From assembly GCA_033439795.1 (NCBI GenBank), contig JAUTDP010000014.1, positions 1,240,001-1,304,000 on the forward strand: a stretch of DNA of 64,000 nt, written 5' to 3'. The notes beneath the pieces were generated by a model. That model was not told where the DNA came from. It made no database searches and saw only the letters and a program-made list of their open reading frames with translations. This DNA comes from Sordaria brevicollis (lineage: Eukaryota; Ascomycota; Sordariomycetes; Sordariales; Sordariaceae). A program made the position numbers and the translations under genes. Within the stretch, counting starts at the first letter, position 1; every line of letters starts with the position of its first letter. Positions 45,540 to 58,659 of this stretch are shown piece by piece.

Positions 45540-46230
45540 ATAGGAAATAAAATTAAAACGAAATAAATTAAAAATATAAAGAAAATTCCTATTATTTTAC
45601 CCTCTTCCTCCCTTCTACTTATTATATAAAATCCGGGTTAACCTCTAATAATAATTCGTCCTATAGTTAAAAACCGGCTTTATTTATAATTTCGAATACC
45701 GTTTTCCCGGTTATAATAAAAACCTCTTCTATTATATATACCGGATAGAAGTTATATTATTATATACGAATTGGTTCTATCCTTAAGGTTTTAAGAATAC
45801 CGATACCCCTTAGAAGTTTTCTATCGAAAAGGAGAGGGAAATCCTAATAATAGAGGAAATAAGGGTCGTTACCTATTATTTAATTAATACCGAAGTTCTT
45901 TCTAGCGTTTCTAATATTCGGCTATATATATTATACGGTATATACTACTCCGATTACGGGATTAAATTTATTTAATCCGTATAATACTTTTAAAATATTA
46001 TATCGCTTCTATATTAATTATAAATATACTTCGGCTTTACCTAACCTATAATAGAATTCTTCCGCTGAAATTTCTATAATTTTAATATCTAAGGGTATTA
46101 ATATCCTTATAATATCCTCCCCTTTATTTATAGAATCTTTTTAAACTCTTATTAAATTAATATCGGACTCTTTTAAAATAAACAATAATATATTAATAAG
46201 TAGGACTAATAATAATAAAGTACCCGTAGG
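45540..46230 (-). pseudogene. RIP-mutated relic of an unknown coding sequence
   Basis: Reading the minus strand from about 46,200 downward with TAA/TAG taken as former Gln codons gives continuous protein-like sequence. Examples are NKGEDIIRILIPLDIKIIEI, SAEEFYYRLGKAEVYL and a further block with FNPVIGVVYTV. Acidic and basic residues are well mixed and there are almost no TGA stops over about 650 bases. I do not recognise the family. It lies outside the left terminal repeat of the large element and is presumably part of a different repeat. Confidence 0.45.
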
Positions 46231-46769
46231 GTTATTAGCCTATACGAAATTAGGCGGCGCTTATAATATAATAATAGGCTTTGAATTTTATATATTTAGG
46301 ATTTAGAAATCCTTAAAATCTATCGACGAATAATATAATTCGGATTATATAAGAGCGTTTAAAGAATAGGGAATAGTAAGTACGAATTTTTACCCCTAAT
46401 ATTTAAATATCGGAAATCTTTAAAATTATTCGGGTACCGGGATTAGACCTAAAATCTCGTTCTTTCCGGCTATAGCCCCGGCCGTATTAAATATATTATT
46501 AAAGGTAAGAGCCGGTAGAAGTAAAAGTTTTTATTAAATATCCTTAGAAGTAGGGGCGGGAACTGGCGATAAAAATTTAAATAAATTTAAAGGGATATTT
46601 AATTTATATAAAATAGGGTCGATAAAAATAGAGAACGAAAATGAAATATCCGGTTTAATATTAAGGGTTCCCTAGTACTTTATATTATTAATAAATATAT
46701 ACGCGTCTTCCTCTTTTACTTCGATATCCGAATTTATAACTACCGCAGCGGGAATATAAAGAGCGTGCC

Positions 46770-46894
46770 AACGCTTAGGGGGGGTTACAAGCGTTAATAC
46801 AAATCTTAGAATTAATAATATACTAAACGTTATCGAAATTACTAAGCCTTAATATTATATTAAGCACTATTAGCTAAGGAGGGCCTCTAATTGG
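46770..46894 (+). repeat. Left terminal inverted repeat
   Basis: Begins AACGCTTAGGGGGGG. A 30-base block at 46,841-46,870 (actaagcc ... aagcactat) matches the reverse complement of 58,387-58,416 at 26 of 30 positions. Two of the four differences are T here versus C there, as RIP would give. A third shared word, tctaattgg, lies at 46,886. The spacing differs from the right copy by about 35 bases near the tip. Confidence 0.6.
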
Positions 46895-47200
46895 TCCAAT
46901 TTTTACCGTCCGATTTTTAAATACTACTCCCTAAAAAACGCGCTAAAGTATACGCTAGGACCGCGGGTCGCGGCCGGATTCGCGATAACGCGCGTATACG
47001 GATTATATATATAGATAGGGAATAGGTCGTTACGCTTATAATTATAAATACTAATATTTTATTTAGTAATTTATATTTCGTCTTAACCCCGCACCCTAAT
47101 ACCGGTACCTTAATCCGCGACCCCAATCCCGCGCCCGCGCCCGCACCCTAATTAAAACCCCGATCGCGATTTACGTATGGGCTACCCTAGCGGTTATAAT

Positions 47201-47370
47201 TCTAGATTAACTTAGTACTACGATTACGGCTACTATATAGACTAGGTAAATAGGCCAATAACCCCGGCATTATAATTATAATTATTATACGGATTATTAA
47301 ATAAGCGGTTGCGGCTCTAAACTAGCTTAATACTACGGTTACGGTCGTTATACGGATTAAATAAGTAAGT
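47201..47370. repeat. Subterminal direct repeat pair near the left end
   Basis: Two copies of a roughly 50-base sequence (containing cttagtactacgattacgg at about 47,211 and cttaatactacggttacgg at about 47,326) are spaced by about 115 bases. Differences are mainly transitions. Subterminal repeats are transposase-binding sites in several DNA-transposon families; that role here is inference. Confidence 0.5.
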
Positions 47371-47619
47371 TAATTATTTAATTATATACTATATACCGTA
47401 TACTATATACCGGATAGAAATTTACCGACGTATAGATAGTATTGTAGTATATATTCTACGTAATTGTATTTATTAATTAATATATAATTAAAATTATTAT
47501 TACAATTATATATATATTAACGTTCCGCGTAATATAAACCCTTAAAATATAATTAAAGATTATATATATTAATTATTATTAAGAAATATAAATGCGTATT
47601 ACGTAAAAAAATTATAAAT

Positions 47620-47669
47620 AGAGATAGAAATAGAAATAGAAAGAGAAAGAGAAATAAAAATAAAAAGAG
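47620..47669. repeat. GAAATA/GAGAAA hexamer microsatellite
   Basis: Tandem imperfect 6-mers (gatagaaatagaaataga ... aagagaaagag) inside the element. Confidence 0.7.
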
Positions 47670-49399
47670 TAAGGAAAATAACGTAAAGCCTTATAATTAA
47701 TTATATATTATAAAATTTCGAATATAAAATCGTAACGTCGGGTAAGAGTATTATATTTATTTGCCTATTTATTCGGTTAGTATAATTAAATTAGTAAAAT
47801 AATAATAATTAATTATATAGTATTATAAAGAATACTACGTACTATATTACTTCGGTAATTTACTCCGGAAAGGGTAAAATATAATTATAATTCTATTACG
47901 TTTTATTAGCGATATTAAATTAAGGATCGTTCCTCCGGAATTTATTATATTAACGTAATTAATAATAAAATCGCTAATATACGCTATTTATTTAGCGGCA
48001 AACTTCTTTATATATTTACCCTTTAATATTAATTAATTTTATTGTATACGTTTTTCGTATTCGTATCGCTATCGGTTTATACTATAACAATATTAAAAGG
48101 ATTATAAATATTAATTAGATTAGGTTTTACCGTTCTATAAATTTAGTAAAAAATACGGTTATTATAATTATAATTTTATAATTATAATTTTCGAAATTAC
48201 TATCGTTATCGACCTCCGTATATCGTATATACGTATAAAAATTAATATAATATATTTATACGAAAAAAAAACTCACAAATAGAAATTTATATACTTAATA
48301 TCCCTTTTACGCACTTTTATTACCGATATAAATATAATATAAATATACGACTTAAAGTAGAACCTCTAAAATACTAAATTATTAATATTATATATTATTA
48401 ATATTAATTAGAGGGTATATATATCTTAATCGATTTAAATAATGCCGACTCTATTTATATAAATTATATATAAAATCGTAGGCTATATAACCGTTAAACT
48501 AATAATTATCGGCTTATTTATTAATTCCTCTATAATATTTAAATCGAGAATGGGATATTTATAATTCGTATATCGGATTAGCGTAATAAGAATAAAGATA
48601 TAGCTTTTTATATAGTAATTTTATTCGAAGATATAGTTAATGCGGCTAATGTAATATTACTTTGGGGTATCGTTGCGAAATATATACTAGATATAATCGC
48701 CGTATTTAAACGTAAATCGCCGATATAAAATACTAAAAAAAAAAGAAGAATTATTAATATATTTATTATATTATAATATAACATTTACTACAATGCCGAA
48801 ATAATATTAAATAATAATATTTGGTCTTTATAAATAAATATTTCAAATTGAAGATTCGTTATTTTCGAATATTAAAACGATATTACGCATTGGATATACT
48901 ATTAAGAATTAATAAGTAATAATAATTTAATAATAATATTCGTTTCTATTATCGAATATATATTACTATCTATAATACGCGTTATATAGTATATATTCTA
49001 ATATAGGCTTAGAAATCCCGGTATTTTATATAGGATTCGCATACTATATTTTCTAGTATAAGTAGCTCGATAGCGCGTAATTATATAGCGCCTAAAAAAC
49101 TTATTATTTATATATAATCGAATAACCTCTTAAATAATAGTAATTAAATAATAAAATAATCGATTATAACTCTAATAATTCGATAAGAAATATTAAAATC
49201 GTCGAAAAAGGTACTAATATTAAATATTATTACCGGATTCTCTAAAACGATTTTATATTTACTATATTTAGTAATACGTAAATTAATAAGTATATACCTA
49301 TCCGTAAAATTAAACTTCTTTACCTATTTAATTACCGTATTTTCGAAGAAGGACGGTTTACCTAATAGCGTACTAAAGTCGTAATAATAAATATATTAT

Positions 49400-52300
49400 A
49401 AAAGCCTAAATTACCGTACTATTATATCGTTAAATATCGTATATAAGGGTAATCGCTAACCTTCGTTAATTATATAATAATTTAAAGCCTTCTTTTTTTT
49501 CGATTAAAATTTATTAACAATATATAGTATTAAATGATTTAGATCGCTTATATCTTTTATTTAGTCTTCATTTTCATTTCCTTCGTTTTAATCGTCTAAA
49601 TCGCTATAATTTAAATATAATAATATTATATCGAAGAAGGTAAAATATTATTGTAATAAGTTAATTATTACTATTATTAATTCGGGGTCGTCTTCCCTAA
49701 AGCTATTAAGTAATAAAAGTTATATTATTTATTAGAAATTAACTTTTATAAGTAAAATTTTCTTAACGTTCGAATAATTCGTTTCGTATATTTTACGTTT
49801 AAAATATTTATCGATATTAGTAAAGTTAGAATTTTCAATCGATTATTTTCTTATATTTATAGCCTTTTATTTTATTTTACCCGGTATTACTTATATTTTC
49901 CATTTTATAATAATTTCTAATATAGGGATCTATTTACCGATACGCATCCTCGCTAATTAATATATTATAATTTATTAATAAGCTATACTCTTTTATAAAA
50001 TCTTTATAATATATATTAATATAAATATTCGGCCGTATTATAAATTTCTTATATTTATTTGCCTATTTTTATCCCCTAACGGTATTTAGTAATTAATTTT
50101 AAAATAGTATACTTCCGCCGCCGCCGGGTGGAGTCTCCGCTTCGGACCCGGAATTCCCTATATCGGGAATCCCTAAGATTAAAGATATATCGACGGATAT
50201 AATCGATATAAATACTATAAAGTATAATTAATTATATATATAACGAATTTCGTAAACGATATTATATATTTATTAATAATCCTATTTTGATAATTTAATT
50301 CCTATTAGCGTTAATATATTTTTTACCATCTTTATTAATATTTCTACTATTAATTCGACGGGGTTTCGGCCCGTTATAACTATACGGTTATAAAATTAAG
50401 CTCTTATACGCTCTCTCTTCAATTAATATAATAATATAACCGGTATAATAATAAATTATCTACTATAATAAATTATTTACTAATTAAATCGATAGGTAAA
50501 TAGCGATTATAAACGCTATTAACCGGGCGGGAATAGCTATACTCTTAGTTGGATTATATATTCTACTTTATTAATCGGTATTAAAATATTATTGTATAGA
50601 AGTTCGTAAATTATTTAAATAATATTATTGAATTCCGAATATATTATATTGTATAAGCGATTTATAATAATATTTAAGGACGGCGATAAATTTATTAATA
50701 TTAGAAATAGGTCTTTAATACTTTATTACGTATTATATTTCTTTACCGCCGCGGTATTATCTATTAATATTATATTTTATTATATTTTAAAAATTTAATA
50801 GTAATATTTATTATATATAATTATATTGAAGTTAATTTATATATTTGGATTATTTCGTTGGCCGGTACCCTTCGATATAAAATAGTATCGATAGAATTTA
50901 ATGCCGCGTAATTTTTTAAATTTATAATTCTTTACTTATTACGGTATATCCTTGGTATAATATATTAAAAATATATAAAGTAAAACCTCTCCTTTCCTAA
51001 GGATATATATAATTATACCTTTATTAAATTTGGTTATTATTTTTAAAACTTTTATAATATTTTATAAATTTGAACTATAAGGTCCGAAGATAAGCGGGAA
51101 TATATTCTTTAATTATAAACGTTCCTTTATCGATAAATTTATTAATATAAAATAAAACCCTATTAATATACGATAAAAGTTATAGAATACGCTAAAGCCG
51201 TTAATAAAATCGACGTATAAAAAAAATATAATAAGTATATTATTACGATATTAATCCTACTAATTTTTAAATATATTCCGTAAAAAATATTCGAATTTTA
51301 ACTCTACTTTAATAGGATAAATATAATATATTAATATAACGGATACTTTATAATTATTAATATTATTTAGACCGTTTAGACGTATTATACGCCGTATTAT
51401 ATAATACTCCTTATTTTTATCCTATAATACTTAATATATAAGGCTATTATACTTTAATAATAATACTTCCTATTTAGGTAATCGTCCGCTTTATTAACGA
51501 TTTAATTTAGGTTTAGCGGGCTAATTAAAATTAAATTCCGGATTTTAATAATCTTCTCCAAAATAATAATCGATATAAATATTCGTATATATAAAAGCTT
51601 TAATTTTAAGAATATATATTAAATAATTTATTAAAATTAATTCTTATAATTATTACTTTAATATAATTATATCGAGAAATCTTTATAATATAAATATTTT
51701 ATATTAATATATTTCCTATATTTGCAAATATATTTAATTGCTATCGGTTGTATACGGCCGCTTACGATAATTTAATTTAATACCGTATACCCTTCTAATA
51801 TATATATTAAAATAGATTCGTAAATTAAGAATATTATTATACGTTAATAAATAATAATCGGGCGATTTAATATAACGATAGAATACTTAATCGCTAAAGA
51901 AAATTAGCGGACTAATTTCTTTATTATCGTCGTTATCGTTATCCGAATTTTTAAAAATAATATATATATATCGATTAAACGTTATATATATAAATAATAA
52001 TTATATATAAAATTTATAAAACTCCCGCGGTAAATTAATAAAATATCCTAGGCCGTTATATATTCTATTACCGAAATTTAATATAACGATATTTCGGAAT
52101 AGAGTAAATAAATCGAAAAATATTAATAGGGTAGTAAATACTAATAATACTATTTTAGAAAAATCGATACCTTCTTTATTTATTATATTTATTTTAACCG
52201 TTATAATAATTTTATTCAATTTATTTACCCTTATTTAAACCTATTCAATTACTTTTATTAATATACGAACTTTATTACTATTTTTCCCCTTTACCCTAAC

Positions 52301-53300
52301 AGCGGCTTTTATTACCTTTTACGCAATATCGACTACTTTATTCGCTTCGTACCACTAACGGAATATTTCGATTTTTCATCGCTCTTCGGGCTTTAAATTA
52401 AGTAATAAATTCAATATTTTTAATATATTTACTAAAATCTTTACCTCTCGTATATTTATTATTAATATATAATTTTATATACGTTTACGGAAGGTTAATA
52501 ATTAAAGTGGTAATTATTTAAATATATTAAACGTTTCGCTATTATTACTTTTAATAAAAAAGAGGATTTCGCGTAAAGCGTCCTAGAATTATCGATTTAA
52601 GCCCGTTAAATCGGTAAACGAAATTAACGTTATTTCGAATTCTAATATTTTTATCTCTTTATTTTAATAAATAAGTAAAATAATCGATATATCGCCTTCT
52701 TTTCGTAAGCGGATAAATTTCGGACCTTCTATATTATTTTCTTCCTCTTCGTCGGATAGTTCGGAATTAATTATAATAAAGATATAATCTTTATATTAAT
52801 TAATACCGAAAAGTTTATTAATTAAAATATCCTTTCGCGCTATTTAAACGACGATATTATTTAAATTATTATTACGGAATTTATCGAAGTCGATAATATT
52901 TAGGAAAATGTAAATTAATACTTCTATTAATTTAATATCGATAATAATATTTATTATTATATTTATTTTCCTCTTTAAATATCGATTCTAATTGCAATTC
53001 CGATTAATATTTACCTAACGACGGCGGGCTTAATCTAATATTATTAAACTATTCAATACCTTATATAGTAATATTATCGTTATTAACGGTAATATATAGC
53101 GACGTAAGGTCGGTTATTAGCGCGTCCTCGATACCCTCCTCGATGTACTATTCGGCGTATTATTCGATATTTTATTCGATATTTTATTCGTTTATAATAT
53201 CCTCTTCGACTTCGATTTCGTTATTAAATTCGTTAAATAAATTACGTATTAATTGAATAATATACAATAATTTACTACTAAATTGTTCTTTATTAATAAC
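49400..53300 (-). pseudogene. RIP-mutated transposase relic
   Basis: From about 53,300 downward the minus strand reads as one protein-like sequence. There is a shift of frame near 52,800 (an old intron or indel), and then more than 2.5 kb runs in one frame. Nearly all stops are TAA/TAG. Landmarks are an acidic start (NNEIEVEEDIINEQNIEQN), then DEEEENNIEGPKFIRLRKEG and KPEERWKIEIFRQWYEAN. Next come IFPLIFGPYSSN (about 51,080), KDIPQQ (about 50,950), FPPG-QRLQS (about 50,530) and RPNIYINIYYKDFIKEYSL (about 50,000). These match, in order, blocks I know from large fungal transposases (NxFPLxLGPHGSN, GDMPQQ, FPPGWxRLQSPxH, RPNxHxxLHYxD) after the expected H to Y, G to S/D, W to stop and M to I changes. 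The superfamily assignment (Transposase_21/Tnp2-like) is tentative. Confidence 0.65.
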
Positions 53301-53759
53301 GTCGCTATATTTCGAATTCTTTATAATAAATAGCTATTTAATAATTCGATACAAAATACGAAATATAAAATATACGGCCTAAAATATTAAAATATATAAT
53401 CGATTATTTTAAAAATAATAATATTAAATTTCTAATTAATAGAAGTATTTACTAAAGGGTTACGTCGGATTATAAGTAATTGCGTTTTATTATATTATAT
53501 TACTATTCGTATTTATAGGAAGGGGGGTATTAAAACCGCTATTCACTTATATTACTCTTTTATTTACGCTTTAGTAGTAAAATTACCTATTTACTCTATT
53601 ATCTAATTTCTATTAATTTCTCTAACGCGCTATAATAGGGTAAACGATAAAAATATACTATTTATTAATAAGCGTATAAATTACTACTTTAAAGAACTAC
53701 ATTTATTTATTTTATACCTTTGCTCTTTTTTTACTTTATAATATAACCGATAATAATAT

Positions 53760-56700
53760 AATATATCGTATTATATTATATCGTAGGATAAGCGCGTAAA
53801 TAATTAAATAAATAAATAAATAAATAGAGAATATTAATTTCTTATTTAATATTATATTATAGGAAATTATAAAAATAATAACGTTAACCCTCCGTAATTT
53901 AATTATATTAAAGGTAATATTATTAATATTAAGCGTAAGTATTAAAGGGGTATTATAACCGAATTAATAGAGGTATACTATTCTAACGTTTAATATTCGT
54001 TAATTATTAAAATAATAAATTAATATCCTTTCGTACATTAAAATTAAACGCCAATTTCTTTAATTATAAATACGCCAATTTAAAGCGCATTAATTAAATA
54101 ATAGCTTTAATAATTATTTATATTATTATTTATTAATACGAATAATTAGAAATTCCGACGATTCGAATTACGTATACCTATCGAGCCGCCGCTTCGTAAA
54201 CTAATTACGGGTAAATTTATCTTCCGTAGTAAACGTAAAAAGGGTATAATTAAATAAATACTTCTATATTTATATTATTATACGTATATATACGTATTCT
54301 AATTATTACTTTATATAATAAATTTTAATAAATATACTCCGACGCTTTTCGTAAATTCGAACGCGAAAATTTCCGTATTATCTTCGGTTTCGATTTTCGA
54401 TTTACTAATATTAAATAGCGCTTTAATCCGAATTTACCGAATAATAAAAAAATAGGCAAAATAAAGGATAAATTCAATATCCTTAATTAGAAGGTTTATT
54501 TTATCTTTTATTCAAATATATTATCGGCTACCGTTATATATATAATCTTCTTATATATTAATATATTATTTAAAATATTCTAGTAATTATATATTTAGTA
54601 TAATTTAAACTTTAATATTATTAAAGTAGAATTTTTATAGAATCGAATATATAAATTTATTATAAGTTGGATATAGGATTATTAAAACGATTTCCGATTT
54701 AATATAAAATATATAAATTTTAAAACCCCTAAGGATTATTTTAAAGAAGAGGACGTCGAATATACGAAAGAATAAGTCTATTCCTAATTAAATTGAATTC
54801 TTTTTAATAATATTTTTTATTATATCGTCCCGTACTTCGATTGGGATAAAAATTTCCTAAACCGTATAAAACTCCCCTTCTTCTATTTAAAAATAATATT
54901 TATTATTTTAATTCGTCGAATTACCGAAATATATATAATAGAACGTTGTTAAATAATTATAAACGGCCGTAATTATATTAAATAGTCGTATAAATTATAA
55001 GAGTAGTATTATAATAAAAATTATTATACTAAATATAATTTTAACTTCGATAATTTTGTAGTATATCCTTAATTCGAAACTATTGAATTAAATATCTTTA
55101 AATAGCGTAAATTTACGTAAATCGCTACTGTATAATATGAAGCCGTATTCGACCCTATTGCGTATTAATAGGAATACGGTACTATTAATTCCCCCCCACC
55201 TCTAACCGAGCTTATTAATTTAATAAATAAAGAAGAAATTACTATTAAATAATAATTATAATTATAATTAATAGCGATTAATATCGATATTTTTACGACT
55301 TTAAGAATTTAAACCAAATTCGATAAAATCGTTACCGATAAAATTAAATAAAACCGGACTAAATTTTTCGTATCGTTATAATTAATTCGTATACTTTTAT
55401 TATTATTATTATTAGCGTAATCGGATAGCGAATAATAATAGCCTAAGCGTATATATATTAAATCGCCGGTTAAGAAATTTACGTTAATATAGGAATAGGG
55501 ATTATAAATAAATAAATAAATAAATTAATAAATTATTTAAATATTAGAAATTACTATATAAAAGAATCTCTTCGTTATTTATTAGGATATTCTTATTAAA
55601 TAAATTAAAGATTTCGACGATTTCTTTATAATAATAAAATAATATGCGAACGACTTTATAAAGAATTTATATTTGGTTAAACTATTTACAATTAAAATTA
55701 TACTAATACCCCGCTTAAAAGTATTAAAATAAAGTCCGAAGTTGAAAATAATTAAGGAAAAAACGGTTAAAATTATTTTAATCCCCCTTTTTAATTTTAA
55801 ATTAAAGCCGATATTAACTACCGAATTACCCGCTATCGAACCTCCTATTATTATTAAAATACTTATTATTACCGAATTACTTATTATCGAACTTCCTATT
55901 ATTACCGAAATACCTATTATTATAAAACTTTTTATTATTATTAAACTCTTTAATATTTACCCTTTTATTAATAGAAGCGTTTAAATATAATATATTAAAG
56001 GTAATAATATAAGGATATTCCGTATTTAATTATAAAATATTTTTAAAGAATTCGAAGAATAATTCTATAACCGGTTATTTAAATTACTAAAAGAATATAA
56101 TATATTCGAAGATAAATTTAATTAATTTAAGATAGGAATTATACCTTATTATATAATACGAAATTAATAATTCTAATATAAAGTTAAAATACTTATTACC
56201 TTACCGGCTTTATTAAATTTTATTTATATTTACGAATTAACCCCCGAAGAGGATAAAGAATAATTTTATACCAATATCTTATTCGAAGCTCTTAAGCCGG
56301 TATCTCCCAAACCGGTATCTCCTAAACCGGTATTTCCTAAACCGGTATTTCCTAAATTAATATCTCCCAAACCGGTATTTCCTAAACTAATATTTTCGCC
56401 CTTAGGACCCCTATTATTAAAAATAATTAAAAAGAAGGAGAAAAAGCTCGAAGCCGAAGAGGAATTTAAATTATTGCGGCGTAATTTCGATTATAATATT
56501 CGCTTCAAATTTAACGAATACGTTAATACCTAGTATAATAATTACAATATTAATTAAATCGAGCGGGGTAATAATATTATATATTATTTATAGCGTTTTA
56601 TTAATATATTTAATTCACCCCCTCTTAAAATACCTCGAATTAAATATAATAAACTCTTTTTATCCTTTTTAACGGATTTTAAAGAATATAAAATTAATTT

Positions 56701-57660
56701 ACAATATTACTTTAATATAGGTAACGAAAAGCGAATTATCGATAAGCGGGAAGACTTAATATAGGAATAAAGAATTAATATATTAAATAATATATATATT
56801 ACAATTAAGAAACGCTAATTTAATAAATTAGAGGATAAATAAACGGTAAAACGGCGAATTACCGAATTTTAACGTTTTAAAACTATATATTTAACTAAGA
56901 TATTACTACTTTAATTTCCCGTACTACTACCGCTTTAATTTCCTATATTACTACTACTTTAATTTCCCGTATTATTACCGCCGCTTTAATCTCTAGCTCC
57001 CTTATTACTACCGCCCCGTTCCCCGCTAAAATTATTACCGGTTAAAGAATTATTTGTGGGCAACTTATTATTAGCTATTATAATTTCACTAATAAAAAAA
57101 TTTAAGTACCGTCTACCGAATCCGTTTAAAAAACCGCTATTATTATTACCCCCTCCCCCTTTTAATAATAGTAATATAGGTGTTAATACGCTTAAAACCT
57201 TTATTAATAATACTTTATAGCCCCCCGGTAAGAAATTTAAGAAATAACCCTTTTTTATTAAGGATATTACCGTATTAAAAGTACGGAGTATTAATTAATT
57301 TATTAATTTATTTACTCCCGGTATATAACGTTCTAATTCTATTCGTATTATTAGAAATATATCCAAATAATAGGTATCGGCTACTCTAAATCCTAATTAT
57401 ATTAATATTCGGTTTCAATTTCGTATTACCGCTACTACTTTTAGTAGAAGTATTATTAATAATCCGCCTATTAATAATATATTTATTAATTATACTAAAG
57501 GCGGCCGGGATATTATTAAACGTAATAGGAAGAAAGGCCGCGGCGGTCTCTCTTTCGATAGTTATTACTATAACCCGAATAATTTTAAATTCGATAAGGG
57601 TATTAATCCCGTCGAATTCTACCAATAGTATATTACTCATTACCGTACTAGTTACGTTTA
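53760..57660 (+). pseudogene. RIP-mutated accessory gene relic with PVSPK repeats
   Basis: One plus-strand frame (first codon base congruent to 2 modulo 3) stays protein-like for about 3.9 kb when TAA/TAG are read as Gln. Pieces include YSDAFRKFERENFRIIFGFD, DYFKEEDVEYTKE, IYELTPEEDKEQFYTNI and KKKEKKLEAEEEFKLLRRNF. There is a five-residue repeat array at 56.29-56.39 kb and a Leu/Pro/Gln-rich stretch (56.9-57.2 kb). The end is GGRDIIKRNRKKGRGGLSFD before a TAA at 57,658-57,660 that may be the true stop. GAA/GAT-rich codons appear in this frame only. About 1,300 residues. No family recognised; its place beside a transposase suggests a DNA-binding accessory protein. Confidence 0.55.
56291..56395 (+). 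repeat. 15-bp tandem repeat encoding PVSPK/PVFPK
   Basis: Seven units of the type ccggtatctcccaaa, differing by C/T changes, keep the frame of the relic gene. Each unit encodes Pro-Val-Ser/Phe-Pro-Lys (or Leu-Ile-Ser-Pro-Lys). The S/F and C/T differences are what RIP would introduce into an originally more uniform array. Confidence 0.8.
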
Positions 57661-58229
57661 AAATTCCAATCCGTCGGTATAACCCTTATTAAATTACTTT
57701 TATTTCTTTATATTAATTAATACTCACCTTATTAAATTATTTCTTTATATTAATTAATACCGCTATATTATAATTATTAAATTATATATTAATATTATTA
57801 GTCCCCCCTATTAATTATCGTATTATATTTAGCGATAATATTAAACTATTACTTTTAGTACGAAGTTATTTAGAAAAAAATAACGGATTATTTAAATTAT
57901 ATTTATTATTTTTAATATACTATATTCTATTATATTTTATTATTTCTTTATTAATAACTTTATTAAATCGGGCTATACAGGTATTTTATTATATTTTATT
58001 ATTTAATAATAATTTTAACGGAATATAAAGTAGGTACTTATAAAATAGTAAAATTCGTACTTTTAGCGCTAGAAGCTTAGTACAATCTATACGTTTTATT
58101 ATAGCCGCTATAAATAATCGCTAAAATAGGCCTCTTAATAACTACGTTTAGCGTATAATTTAAAACGGCCCGTACACTATAATATAATTACTATAATCGA
58201 TTACTAAATTATTTATATTAGCGGTTATA

Positions 58230-58640
58230 TTTAAAGGACAAGGCGATTTAGCCCGTATACGAGATTAACTACGCTATAAGCATAAATTGAAAGTTGAATT
58301 TATAGTATACTATTATAGCGGTCAAAATGAATAAGAATTCCTGGCCAATTAGAAGCTTCCGTTGTATGATAAGCGTTATTAAAACGATAGTGCTTGATAT
58401 CAAATTAGGGCTTAGTGCTTTTACAAGGGTTGAAACCCCCCCCCAAGCGTTAACTGCCTAGGGTATTTCCCGCTATGGTATATCTTAATCCCGGGCTAAT
58501 TCTTTTTTTATTTACTTAGGTAGTAATTTAACCTCCGGCTCCGTATTTAATTCCTCGTTATCCGATTAGTATTTTGTAAGTTTAATTCTCTTTGTAAATA
58601 GTTGCTTATTGTATTATATAAAATATTCGCGAAGTTTACG
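58230..58640. other. Weakly mutated island spanning the right end of the element
   Basis: Within the RIP block this segment keeps many CA and TG dinucleotides (e.g. gtcaaaatgaataagaattc and tgcttgatatcaaatt). It contains the right terminal inverted repeat (58,345-58,451) and about 190 bases beyond it. The density of CA/TG falls again on both sides. Confidence 0.6.
58345..58451 (-). repeat. Right terminal inverted repeat
   Basis: Reverse complement begins AACGCTT followed by nine G, then has the 30-base block shared with 46,841-46,870 and the word tctaattgg. It is better preserved than the left copy. Confidence 0.6.
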
Positions 58641-58659
58641 AATCTAATCCTTCTTCAAA

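Larger units (their letters stand above)
46770..58451. mobile_element. 11.7-kb RIP-inactivated DNA transposon with two divergent relic genes
   Basis: The ends carry imperfect terminal inverted repeats: AACGCTT plus a G run at 46,770, and its reverse complement (C run plus AAGCGTT) ending at 58,451. Between them lie two divergent relic frames separated by about 400 bases. The minus-strand frame resembles a large fungal transposase, and the plus-strand frame is a Pro/Gln-rich accessory protein. Two divergent or paired genes, TIRs and subterminal repeats recall CACTA-type (TnpA/TnpD-like) elements. The termini are not CACTA, and no target-site duplication is obvious. The alternative is two unrelated inverted repeat copies that happen to flank the genes. 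The centred position of the genes favours one element. Confidence 0.6.

Noticed and set aside
52001..52219. 72-codon minus-strand frame as an intact small gene
   Set aside because: It is simply the longest stop-free piece of the transposase relic; the same frame continues on both sides through RIP-type stops.
57386..57640. 84-codon minus-strand frame in the AT-rich block
   Set aside because: It is opposite the plus-strand relic gene, whose frame explains the same bases better.
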